Assembly (NCBI RefSeq): GCF_040581485.1
Contig: NC_090133.1
Location: 15,500,001 to 15,564,000, forward strand
DNA from: Linepithema humile
Lineage: Eukaryota; Arthropoda; Insecta; Hymenoptera; Formicidae
Length of the DNA stretch: 64,000 nucleotides
Direction of reading: 5' to 3'
In this document: in pieces, positions 54,105 through 64,000 of the stretch
How the letters are laid out: each line of letters opens with the position of its first letter
Numbering within the stretch: the first letter of the stretch is position 1
Notes under the pieces: model-generated
Told to the model about the DNA's origin: nothing
The model's database searches: none
What the model saw: the letters and a program-made list of their open reading frames with translations, nothing else
Translations under genes and position numbers: made by a program

Positions 54105-54166
54105 CACCTACCTTTTAGATTAATTATTTTCTAATATTACCAATAAAACATCTGTTTCACAGAACA

Positions 54167-55222
54167 TGTAACAGCACGCGCTGTTACTAAGCACACACCC
54201 CCCATTACGGGCCGCATTCCGATCCCCCAACTCGAGGGTAATATCTCAAGAAGGGGTAGCTGCCGGGTAGAGTAACACCCCAAGTGGGGGTAGCGCGACC
54301 GGTATAAAAGCCGGCTCGCGGAACAGACCGACACCATTCCCCCGAGTACGACTCGGACAAGCCTCAGGGCGCACTCTGAAGCTCCGGTCGTACTCGCTCC
54401 CATCCCGATAGTCGTTCTAGGAGCAGGGCGTTCTCTGCTTCGGTCGGGTGTTCCCGGCGTTCGACTTCCGACTTTTCGTCGTTCTAGGAGCAGGGCGTTC
54501 CCTGCTTCGGTCGGGTGTTCCCGGCATTCGACTTCCGACTTTCCATCGTTCTAGGAGCAGGGCGTTCCCTGCTTTGGTCGGGTGTTCCCGGCGTTCGACT
54601 TCCGACTTTCCGTCGTTCTAGGGGCAGGGCGTTCTCTGCCTCGGTCGGGTGTTCCCGGCGTTCGACTTCCGTTATCCCTTGCACGAGAGAAGTCTCTCAC
54701 TGTCTTCGGACACAGCGCACCGGCAACCGTCGACGACTCAGCAGGGCTCGGATATACGCGGTATCGCTTATTTTTTATTACTTTGACTCCGTACCGTACA
54801 AACCGACCGATTTAGAATTAAATAGGATTAATCATGTTCATAATTATTTAAATTGCGGCCAAACGCGCGACACGTTAAATAAAAACTACGCAGTCTGCTC
54901 ATTATTAAAATATTTATTTCCGATAGTTGTATCCGATTATACCGTTAAGATATTAGACCGTTACAGAAATACTCATGTACTCGTTGTTAATATTTTCTTT
55001 TATAATTATATTATCCAAATGCTCTCTTGAATAAATATTTATTTTTCTTTAAATTATTTTTGTTAATTTGGAGTCTCCCGATAAACCACACGAACGAATT
55101 CTGGCAAACTGACGAGTTATTCCGCGTCGTAAGAATCCGCTTCGCTAACTACACACCGTCGTAATTCCGCATCGTAAAAATCCGCATACCGTCGAAATTC
55201 CGCATCGTTACGTACCGTTACA
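54167..55222 (+). repeat. Solo LTR of a Gypsy-type retrotransposon, 1,056 bp
   Basis: TGTAACAGC ... CCGTTACA, flanked by the 4-bp duplication AACA at 54163-54166 and 55223-55226. It contains a TATA box (GGTATAAAAG near 54300) and, downstream, four tandem 67-bp units starting at about 54411, 54478, 54545 and 54612 with TCGTTCTAGGAGCAGGGCG. A poly(A)-like AATAAATATTTATTT lies near 55031. No internal domain or second LTR is nearby, so it is the product of LTR-LTR recombination. Gypsy assignment rests on the 4-bp duplication and TG...CA ends. Confidence 0.7.
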
Positions 55223-55599
55223 AACATAAGTGTGATATGAAACAAAAAACTTGTGTTAGAATGTGAAATAATTTAGTTAATATGTAATTAAGTTAATATA
55301 AATGTACAAAATTAATTATATGACAAAATTGAAATTATTTTTTAATTATTTTTGCACATTTTGGATATAACATTTATATTAACTTAATTACATATTAACT
55401 AAATTATTTTACATTATAAGTTTTGCGACTGGATCGACGTCGACGTCGACGTCGACGTCGACGTCGACGTCGTTCCTCGTTCATTAATACTAATAAAATT
55501 TTATTAGATGGCAGTTTATTTGTTAATAAAATATTAACAAGATTAAAAGATATAATTTTCTTTTTCATACTTTTCAGAAGTTCTTTTTCATACTTTTCG
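55223..55599. repeat. Foldback and (TCGACG)n hexanucleotide repeat
   Basis: 55255-55420 holds an inverted pair (TTTAGTTAATATGTAATTAAG and its complement). (TCGACG)n occupies 55434-55472, six or seven units. The 64-codon arginine-rich frame across it is an artefact of the repeat. Confidence 0.55.
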
Positions 55600-56490
<891 letters not shown>

Positions 56491-56848
56491 GTGTTTTCGA
56501 AATTCCCGTCACACAACTCGCAAAAGTCGAAATCGTCGACTCTTGGCACCTGATGCGAGAAATTCTCTAAATTATAAATAATACCCTGGACCTCACAAAT
56601 TTTCTATCCACCCCTGACGGACAGAGGAGAAGAAGGAGACGACGTTTCTTATTAAAATATGAAAAACATCACTTTTTGATGTCGCTTGTATCTCCGGAAC
56701 GACTGGACCAATTTTAATTTTCTTCGGCTCAAATTACTCGTGGCGATGCCACCTTTCAGGATATGCTATGTGTTTTTAAAAATTTCTTATATTTTAGTTG
56801 CTACAAACTTCCGAAAAATCGACTTTGTGCGCGCAGGATAAAAAGCTT
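56491..56848. other. Unassigned sequence
   Basis: No gene recognised. A block near 56690-56740 (TATCTCCGGAACGACTGG) looks like repetitive DNA but could not be assigned. Confidence 0.3.
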
Positions 56849-56940
56849 AGTAGTGTCATTTTTTGAACATTGCCAGAGACACTTCTCCTGACTTAGTAGT
56901 GTCATTTTTTGAACTTGGCCGAAGACACTACCGCGTCTCC
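56849..56940. repeat. 46-bp tandem repeat beginning AGTAGTGTC, candidate terminus of the second Polinton
   Basis: AGTAGTGTCATTTTTTGAAC occurs at 56849 and 56895, each followed by a related GCC..AGACACT. Polinton ends usually begin AGT, and the first element begins AGTAGTATATGG. The other end lies outside the window, so this is only a candidate. Confidence 0.35.
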
Positions 56941-57383
56941 TGATACTGTGATTAACATTGCATTATCGTCATTCGACAACTTCTTCGATTGCAAGACTGT
57001 GATTTTCAACGGAAGAGTAACGCAATCGAAGCGATCGGTTCTGGTCACCAGAGTAATGTTTGATTGAAGCAACGGTGGATCACCCAAGATATCGATAAAC
57101 AGTGGTAATGCTATTATATCTGTTTCTACTTTGTCATCATCTTCGATCAATTCGATAATATTTACTTTTATCACTTGATACTTCAGAGCGAGATACGTCG
57201 ACAGCATCACGGCTTCCTGCAAAGAAACCTTCGCTCCGCCGCGATGAGCTATAAATCTGTACTCTTCGAGAACGGGCTCCCCCGCTGGCTTTCGACGAAA
57301 TATGAAAGTAATCTTGATTCCGCGAATTTCCACACCGCCGGATACTACCGCGTCGCAGGTTTTGTACACACACACAGGAAGCT
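56902..57383 (-). CDS. Unknown protein, probable terminal exon (about 160 aa)
   Basis: The frame is open from a TTTTTTTAG acceptor at 57384-57392 and has no ATG at the N terminus, so it is probably a last exon: LPVCVYKTCDAVVSGG, then beta-rich sequence (GIKITFIFRRKPAG, VIKVNIIELIEDDDKVETDI, NITLVTRTDRFDCVTLPLKI) and SSAKFKK before the stop. It lies just inside the candidate end of the second Polinton. Function not recognised. The first exon was not found in the 57400-58000 region. Confidence 0.4.
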
Positions 57384-57399
57384 CTAAAAAAATATTTAT

Positions 57400-58042
57400 A
57401 AATATTGTATTTTTTTATAATCTTAAACTTCTCTTACGTTAAACATATTTCTTTATTTGAGAATTAGTTACAACATTTAAAGTTACATTAAAAAATTAAT
57501 ATTAAAAAACTGTTAGAAAAAAAATAAGTCGACAGTAGTTATACTATGGGAGTTCTAACTCAGGGATCTGAGGGGGTACGCGTGTGAAGAGGGGAAGAGG
57601 GGTATCGGATAACAGTGGAGGGGGTAATGACGTCTTCGTTTTTGGAGGAGAGGGGGTAAATGTGGAGTGGTGGAGGTATCAGATTACAATAATTCCCGGA
57701 AGATAAGGATTGTTAATACAAATCGCGAGATAAGGATTCCCGGAAAAGATAAGGATTGTTTATTGGAAAGAGAACTGTTTATTGGTGCAGGTTTTTTTTT
57801 CTACGCATCAAAGTAGAGCGCCATGTTGTCAGAATCATTATGTTTATAGTATGCAGGTTCGTGCAGATTTACGGATTGCGTCATCGCTGTATTTTAGAAC
57901 AAAGAGGCAGCATTTGAGCGCCGTTTCTTAGAGGGTGTGATAAGGATTGTTAATACAAATATAAACCATCGATAGTTTTAATCAATTTTGTGTGCAACAA
58001 GCGGGTATATAAAGCAAGTGAAAAAGAATAGGAACCATCAGT
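57400..58042 (+). promoter_or_regulatory. Promoter region 1 of the second Polinton
   Basis: Contains TTGGAGGAGAGGGGGTAAA (about 57643), CGCATCAAAGTAGAGCGCC (about 57804), AGATAAGGATTGTTAATACAAA-like blocks (about 57700 and 57935), TATATAAA at 58006-58013 and a TCAGT initiator at 58038-58042. These modules recur before the gene at 59140. Confidence 0.65.
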
Positions 58043-58095
58043 CGTTCGAAATCATTGAGAAAATCACTAGTTCGCTGTGACGTTTACTAGCAACG

Positions 58096-58819
58096 ATGTT
58101 TTGCACCATGTCAACCGTGAATAATCAGATCAACGAACAGCAGAGTGCGAAGAAGCTGCAATTACCCAACGAGTATGTTGTTTCTTTAGCCACATCTTTA
58201 AACTTAATTGTTATACTTTTAAACTAACAATTTATTTTTTCACAGAAAACAAAAAAGTAATATGTCAAAGATGGAAAAAGAATCATCTAGGATCTTGGTT
58301 AGAAGATACCCGTTGACAAAAACCAGTTACAAATATCTCGACATCGGAATGAACGTCTCAACGCCGAGCCGTGTGGAAATCGCTCTTGGTGACAACCATG
58401 GCAAGGAGCTACGTCTATCATACGACGTATGGAAAGAACTCATGAATCAACGGAGCATCATCGCCAGCTTCTTTAAGAATGATGCGGACGAAGCACCGTC
58501 TCAGACCGTTGGACACTGCACGTTAAGTTTTGGAAAAATGAACAACCTAAAAGTAATGCGCCTGACAACATCAGCATTATGTTTAATCATGTCAAACCGA
58601 ACCGTGTGTAACATGTTTGCACTTGAATATTGCGTAGACTGTATCAATCATTCGTTGAACAACATCACCGGTACGGTTGATGTCAAGTTCGCACACTTTT
58701 CAGAAATCGCGAGAAATGCGAAGGACCCCGATCACGTGGCGATTCGCAAAAGCGATTTATTCGATAAGAATAATATAATTGATTGTGAACTGGTGACTCA
58801 GGTCTTTGCGGAGTTGTAA
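58096..58819 (+). CDS. Second-Polinton protein, two exons (216 aa)
   Basis: Exon 1 (58096-58172) MFCTMSTVNNQINEQQS..., intron 58173-58245 (GTATGT...TTTTTTCACAG, phase 2), exon 2 (58246-58819) through the conserved-looking RILVRRYPLTKTSYKYLDIG, VEIALGDNHGKELRLSYDVW, then a cysteine-containing middle (CDLI..., NMFALEYCVDCINHS) and ending TQVFAEL. Total 651 nt, an exact reading frame. The beta-strand plus W..L pattern resembles the minus-strand gene at 7862-8692 of the first Polinton. A TATA box and initiator lie 90 bp upstream. Function unknown; a DNA-binding or early protein is conceivable. Confidence 0.65.
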
Positions 58820-58904
58820 CAATACATATTAATAAATATTATTTCAACTGTAATTAAAATTTTTTATTATTTTTCCGTGCCATCTTATCCGCTATAACGA
58901 CTTA

Positions 58905-59125
58905 TCCTACAACGCGCGCATCAAAGTAGAGCGCCTATTTAAATTGCGTCATCATGTTTGGAGGAGAGGGGGTAAATTCGGAGTAGTGGGGATATCATAT
59001 TACAATAATTGCCGGAAGAGAAAAGATAAGGATTGTTAATACAAACATGAGCCATCGTTATGCTTATAGTTAGTGTCGTGTGCAACAAACGGGTATATAA
59101 AGCGAGTGAGAAAAATATGAATCTT
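58905..59125 (+). promoter_or_regulatory. Promoter region 2 of the second Polinton
   Basis: Repeats the modules of 57640-58020 in shuffled order: CGCATCAAAGTAGAGCGCC (about 58917), TTGGAGGAGAGGGGGTAAA (about 58958), GATAAGGATTGTTAATACAAA (about 59022), GTGTGCAACAAACGGGTATATAAAGCGAGTG (TATA at 59094-59101). The start codon at 59140 follows about 40 bases after the TATA box. Confidence 0.65.
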
Positions 59126-59139
59126 CAAAATCATTCGCA

Positions 59140-59535
59140 ATGGAAAAGGAGCGCGATCTTACCGTACGAGCAGCGAATATCAAAACGACGGGAGAGTTCC
59201 TTCCATGGGACTACGAGTGCAACGAGTACCTCGATTCTCTCAAGGAACAATGTCGCAAGAGACAACGCACCGGAGTAGTCAACTCTCTGGTGGCGCAAAT
59301 CGCGCGTCTGGAGGGTGTGAGGGACGCTCTGCACGAGCGTTTTGTACCCGTCGGTGCCGGATACGGCGGATACGAGAAGAGGGGCTACACGTGGAAGGAG
59401 ATCGAGACGGCGTTTAGGAACCGTGTGCTGACGGGTGTGGTTGTCAATCACGAATACATCGATCCTCGTGAATTTTTCGAAAATGTAAAAAATACGGTTA
59501 TTCCGGAGCGTCATGGCGGAGCATGGGAACGTTAA
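59140..59535 (+). CDS. Small second-Polinton protein overlapping polymerase start (131 aa)
   Basis: MEKERDLTVRAANIKTTGEF, a basic middle with RKRQRTGVVNSLVAQIARLEGVRDALHERF (helix), and IETAFRNRVLTGVVVNHEYI at the C terminus. The ATG is the first after the TATA box. The last 23 nt overlap the polymerase reading frame (starting 59513) in a different frame. It could be a separate protein, with polymerase made by leaky scanning or another transcript, or the N-terminal part of polymerase if an intron or indel was missed. Confidence 0.55.
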   Translation: MEKERDLTVRAANIKTTGEFLPWDYECNEYLDSLKEQCRKRQRTGVVNSLVAQIARLEGVRDALHERFVPVGAGYGGYEKRGYTWKEIETAFRNRVLTGVVVNHEYIDPREFFENVKNTVIPERHGGAWER

Positions 59536-62500
59536 AATCAACACCGCGTTCAACGGGGAATTCACCGCAGGCGTCAAGACTGCCGTGAAGACCATCGCCA
59601 CGAAGAACTGCGAGCTCTTTCCAACATCTGATCTACAAGAATGGTACACGAGGCATGTAGTTGACGCCATCTTGACATCCCTGGAGGAGTTTCAGGAACG
59701 CGACAGCGGATGGGCGTTGTCACGTATCCTGAACCTAATAATAAACGTCAACAAGTTCAATCCTCTGCGCGCGGGATGCCACATCGAGTTACCGCGGAAA
59801 ATTATGCTGAAAAAGGCGGTAGTCAATGTTAAATCAAACGATAATGCGTGCTTTGCGTGGGCGGTGGTAGCAGCCTTGTATCCTGCGGAAAAAAATTCAG
59901 ACAGAACAATCGAATACCCACATTACTCGACGGTGCTCAACCTGTGCGATATCGAGTTCCCCATGACGCTTCCGCAAATAACAAAATTTGAGAAACTCAA
60001 CATTATCTCCGTCAACGTCTTCACCACCGAAGACTCAAAAATCATCCCTCTGCGGCTCGCCGACGACAAACAGGAGAAGCACGTCAACCTGCTCTACGTG
60101 CGTAAAAACAACGATGCTGACTTTGCATGCATAAAGAACCTGCCGCGGTTGGTGAGCTCACAACTGAGCATGCACAAATGTAAAAAGTATATTTGCGATC
60201 GGTAAGTAAAAACACATTTATAGAATAATTCGAAACTTTATTCACAGTATTAATCATACAAATTATTACAGGTGTCTACACTACTTTTATACACAGGAGA
60301 AATTATCGGCGCACAGCATCGACTGCGGCAAGATAAACGATTGCGCCGTTGTTCTCCCCAGCGAGGACAAAAAGTGGTTGACGTTTTACCACTATAGTTG
60401 GAAGGAGCGGCTCCCGTTCGTAGTGTACGCCGATCTCGAATGTACGCTCGAGAAAAAAGAGGATCAGGACGGTACTACTTACGCCTACCAACATCACAGA
60501 GCCTTTAGCGTAGGATTTTATGTAAGTTGCACGTACGATAATTCTTTATCTAGTTTTAAGTCGTATCGCGGTGAGGATTGCGTGACGTGGTTCGTCAACG
60601 AACTTCACGATTTGGCGCGCCGTGTGAAAGCGATCCTCACCACCGTCATCCCCATGGCGGATCTTACGCGGGAGGAATCGGAAAAATTCCGTAGCACCGC
60701 GATGTGCCACGTGTGCGAGAAACCGTTTGCACCGGACGATACGCGGGTGCGCGATCATTGTCATCTCACCGGGCGTTACCGCGGTGCCGCGCACTCGTCG
60801 TGCAATCTAAATTACAAAGACTCCCACGTTATCCCAGTGATATTTCACAATTTATCCGGTTACGACGCGCATTTCATTATTAAAGACGTTGCCAATGCCT
60901 TTGAAGGCAACGTCGAATTGTTACCGCTGACGAAAGAGCGATACATTTCTTTTACAAAAAATGTTAAAGATACCATGGATCAAAAATCAAAATTGTGTAT
61001 AAAATTACGGTTTATTGATTCGTTTAAATTTCTCAGTACAAGTCTCGACAAATTGGCATCATATTTAACTGTAGATGAATTAAAAATTTTACGATCGGAA
61101 TTCAATCATTTATCCGCGGAACATTTCAATTTGCTTACTCGGAAAGGTGTGTTTCCCTACGAGTACGTCGACAGCGTCGACAAGCTCCGGGACACAAGCC
61201 TGCCATCGCGCGAATCGTTTTACAGCTCGCTCACCGGAGAAACGATATCCGAGAGCGATTACGCGCACGCGACAAACGTCTGGCAAACATTTTCAATCGA
61301 AGATCTAGGTCAATACAGCGATTTGTATTTGAAAACAGACGTTCTTTTGTTGGCGGATATTTTCGAAAATTTCCGAAACACGTGTATAAAGAGTTACGGT
61401 TTAGATCCCGCTCAGTATTACACATTACCGGGGTACACGTGGGACGCTATGTTGAAGTACACGGGCATCAAGTTCGAGTTGCTCACAGACATCGATATGG
61501 TGCTGTTTGTCGAGCGCGGTATACGCGGCGGTCTCAGCCAATGCTCCAACCGATACGCCGCCGCCAACAACAAATACATGCCATCGTACGATCCATCGGA
61601 ACCGTCATTGTACCTAATGTACTATGATGTAAACTTGTACGGCTGGGCAATGTGTCAACTGTTGCCCTATGCCAAATTTCGATGGGTCGATGATGTCGCG
61701 AGCTTTGACGTAATGTCCGTTGCATCCGATTCGGCTACCGGTTATGTGCTGGAAGTCGATCTCGAGTACCTGGTGAATCTTCACGACGCGCACTCCGACC
61801 TACCGTTCTGCCCGACGCGCGATAAGCCGCCCGGCAAGCGGGAGATCAAGTTACTCGTCACGCTGTGCGATAAGCAGCGTTATGTCATCCACTACCGTAA
61901 TCTGCAGCAATGCGTGCGACACGGCCTGCGAATTGCAAAGATTCACCGCGTACTGCAATTCGCGCAATCTCCGTGGCTCCGCGGATACATAGAACTGAAT
62001 ACACAGTTTCGGACACGGGCGAAAAATGATTTCGAAAAAAATTTGTACAAATTGATGAACAACGCGGTTTTCGGCAAAACCATGGAGAATGTGCGAAATC
62101 ACACGGATGTCCGGCTCGTTACACAGTGGGATGGTCGGTACGGAGCGGAGGCTATGATCGCGAAACCGAATTTCCACAGCCGAAGCGTGTTCTCGGAGGA
62201 TCTAGTCGCCGTAGAGTTGCGAAAACTCGAAGTGAAATTCGACAAGCCAATCTACGTGGGTATGTGCATCCTCGACATATCCAAGACCTGCTTGTACGAG
62301 TTTAACTACGAGTACATGGCGCCTCTCTACCGCGACAATTGCAAAATTATGTATACCGATACCGACAGTCTGATATACTTTCTGCACTGCGAGGACGCGT
62401 ATCGGGATATGAAACGCGATATATCCAAATTCGACACGAACGACTACTTCGAGGACAACGCTTACAGTATGCCGCGCGCCAACAAGAAAGTACCCGGTTT

Positions 62501-62837
62501 GATGAAAGACGAGAACAACGGCGCGATCATGACGGAATTTGTCGGACTGAGAGCGAAGATGTACGCGTTGAGAGTCACCGGACAAAAAGATGTCAAAAAA
62601 GTTAAAGGCGTTAAGAAAAACGTAGTCGTGAGAACGATAACGTTCGACGATTACACTCAGTGTCTCAACGACGAAATCGAGCTGATGCGGCGTCAATCGT
62701 GCATCCGCTCAAAGTTGCACGAGGTGTACACCGTATCGGAGTCGAAGCTCGCGCTCAGTCCGTACGACGATAAGCGGCACGTCGTATCCGGTTCCACCGA
62801 CACTCTACCGTGGGGACATTACAAGATACAATTGTAG
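59513..62837 (+). CDS. polB: Second-Polinton DNA polymerase B with one intron (1084 aa)
   Basis: Exon 1 59513-60201, intron 60202-60271 (GTAAGT...TTACAG, phase 2), exon 2 60272-62837; the total is an exact frame. About 108-195 has the DNACFAWA...HVNLLY arrangement also seen in the first Polinton's polymerase. A zinc finger (CKKYICDRCLHYF...H) is re-formed across the intron. The exonuclease begins YADLECTLE (about 283). About 372-411 is a CHVC...DHCHLTGRYRGAAHSSCNLN recombination-endonuclease-VII-like motif. The polymerase has YYDVNLYGWAMC, LMNNAVFGKTMENVR and YTDTDSLIYF. Catalytic residues are intact and there is no stop. Protein-primed replication of the element is expected. Confidence 0.9.
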
Positions 62838-63027
62838 TATTATTATGTTGTATATAGTTTATACATTATATTATTTATATTGTTTATACACTAGTGTTAA
62901 TATTTATGTATAGTTTAATATTTTATGTATTATTATCGTTGTTAGTTTTAAATATATATATTGTAGTAATAAAGAACACCATTGTATATATATGTATAAT
63001 TGTTTATTGTACAATAAATATAGTTTA
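62838..63027. terminator. Convergent 3' ends of polymerase and integrase
   Basis: 190 AT-rich bases hold AATAAA signals for the plus strand (about 62968) and the complement TTTATT for the minus strand (about 63003). This tail-to-tail layout differs from the first Polinton. Confidence 0.5.
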
Positions 63028-63966
63028 TTACAATACATCGTCTTTATTTATCCAAGAGTTGTGCGAATTGTCGAATCCCAACCACTTTACAAACACCTTG
63101 TCGTCCTTTCGGCGCAACACCTTCTCCACGAGATAAACGTCGGGTTGTGCGGTCTTGAGCAATTCGTGCTCGTAAAAGCCTCCCGCGACCGGATCTCCGC
63201 GATAATCTTTAATCAGATACGTCACAGGATTGGTACGTTGCACCGTGGCGATCTTAAACACCTCCGTCGACCAATTCGGCGTGTATCCTTTCTCGAATAC
63301 AGTTTTGAATTTGCTCACGCGCACCGAATCACCCACCCTGAATTTTGCCGGCGCGGCAATTTTTATATTACCGTACACGGTGCTCAAGAGTCCCTTTGCG
63401 ATCTCGGGAGTGATATCAATCGGGCGCATACCGATCGTACGATGTTTACGACCGTTGTATTCCGAGACCAATCGCGGCAAATCGTCGATCCACCTGTACG
63501 ATCCCGTGAGCGTGAAAAACTTCCACATTTCGTTCTTCAACGTGCGATTGAATCGTTCCACCACCGAAGCCTTCATAACCGAGTATGTCGAATAATGATT
63601 GATGCCGTGTTTCTTGACAAGATTTTGGAAATCTCTGTTGTAAAATTCTTTTCCATGGTCAGTCTGCAAATTTTTCGGAATTCTCTCCCTAAATATCGCG
63701 GAAAATGCTTTGGACGTTTCGATTCCACCTTTGGTCTTTAAGGGCATAGCCCACGCGTACTTGCTCAACACATCGATAACGGTTAGAATGTAGTTGCAGC
63801 CGCCGTTGGATCGCGAGTACGGTTTCATCTCGACAATGTCAGTCTGCCACAAATCGTCGTATCCTTTCACGACGACTGGCCTACGCGTAAAGTTTCTTCT
63901 CGCCGGTGCGTGGAGCTCGTCCACGAGCGATCTCCTCTCCAGGCTCACCGCTTCCTTCTCGCTCAT
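63028..63966 (-). CDS. Second-Polinton integrase with chromodomain (312 aa, N terminus may be incomplete)
   Basis: DDE integrase: LWQTDIVEM (first Asp), LQTDHGKEF (second Asp), MKASVVERFNRTL (Glu), then YNGRKHRTIGMRP, an SH3-like segment (FRVGDSVRVSKFKTVFEKGYTP), and a C-terminal chromodomain (DVYLVEKVLRRKDDKVFVKWLGF...NSWI). ATG 63966 is the first in-frame ATG after a stop at about 63997. The usual N-terminal zinc-binding segment would lie upstream, so an earlier exon or a frameshift outside the window is likely. The frame is intact. Confidence 0.85.
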   Translation of the reverse strand: MSEKEAVSLERRSLVDELHAPARRNFTRRPVVVKGYDDLWQTDIVEMKPYSRSNGGCNYILTVIDVLSKYAWAMPLKTKGGIETSKAFSAIFRERIPKNLQTDHGKEFYNRDFQNLVKKHGINHYSTYSVMKASVVERFNRTLKNEMWKFFTLTGSYRWIDDLPRLVSEYNGRKHRTIGMRPIDITPEIAKGLLSTVYGNIKIAAPAKFRVGDSVRVSKFKTVFEKGYTPNWSTEVFKIATVQRTNPVTYLIKDYRGDPVAGGFYEHELLKTAQPDVYLVEKVLRRKDDKVFVKWLGFDNSHNSWINKDDVL

Positions 63967-64000
63967 TGCGATTCGTTTTGCTTCTTCTTCATCGCCTCAT

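Overview
The window looks like insect nuclear DNA, most probably Hymenoptera and plausibly an ant. It is AT-rich, its genes are split by short GT-AG introns, and it is crowded with BEL/Pao, DIRS, Helitron, MITE and Polinton (Maverick) elements. Species-level identity cannot be read from the sequence. Only a small part is ordinary host coding sequence.

Layout. 1-121 is a scrap of a 23-residue repeat protein, cut by a palindromic MITE (122-586). 1077-5459 (minus) is a seven-exon reprolysin/ADAMTS-like secreted metalloproteinase gene whose catalytic-domain exon exists three times in series; only the last copy keeps the zinc site and two copies carry stops. 6360-6863 is the 3' end of a second paralogue. 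6864-31812 is a 25 kb Polinton with long terminal inverted repeats. It encodes a minus-strand unknown protein, a five-exon acidic protein, protein-primed DNA polymerase B, packaging ATPase, a small basic protein, a broken conserved protein, integrase with chromodomain, penton-like minor capsid protein, VI/PX-like protein, double-jelly-roll major capsid protein, a DIQ-domain protein and an adenain-like protease. A 6.4 kb block of nested MITEs and a Helitron helicase scrap separates polymerase from ATPase.

31813-35835 is a 5'-truncated BEL/Pao element with its 3' LTR. 36712-41541 is a DIRS-type tyrosine-recombinase retrotransposon with an intron. 41920-52703 holds host genes: a decayed small secreted-protein gene (minus), a divergent small secreted/membrane-protein gene (plus) with an F-box exon nested in its intron, and a host coding exon split by a complete, young BEL/Pao element (45705-51889, 5-bp target duplication). 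52704-56848 is repeats: a palindromic MITE, a solo LTR, a hexanucleotide repeat and a 561-bp (CT)n tract.

56849-64000 is the beginning of a second, different Polinton lineage. It has a spliced small gene, two overlapping ORFs, an intron-containing polymerase B and a convergent integrase; two of its genes share a duplicated promoter module.

How the parts work together: in each Polinton the polymerase (protein-primed replication) and the retroviral-type integrase form the mobility core. In the first element the ATPase, capsid proteins, VI-like protein and protease form a virion-assembly set, now partly broken by stops, frameshifts and an inverted micro-duplication of the capsid gene inside the penton gene. 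Polymerase, ATPase and major capsid frames remain intact, so decay looks recent.
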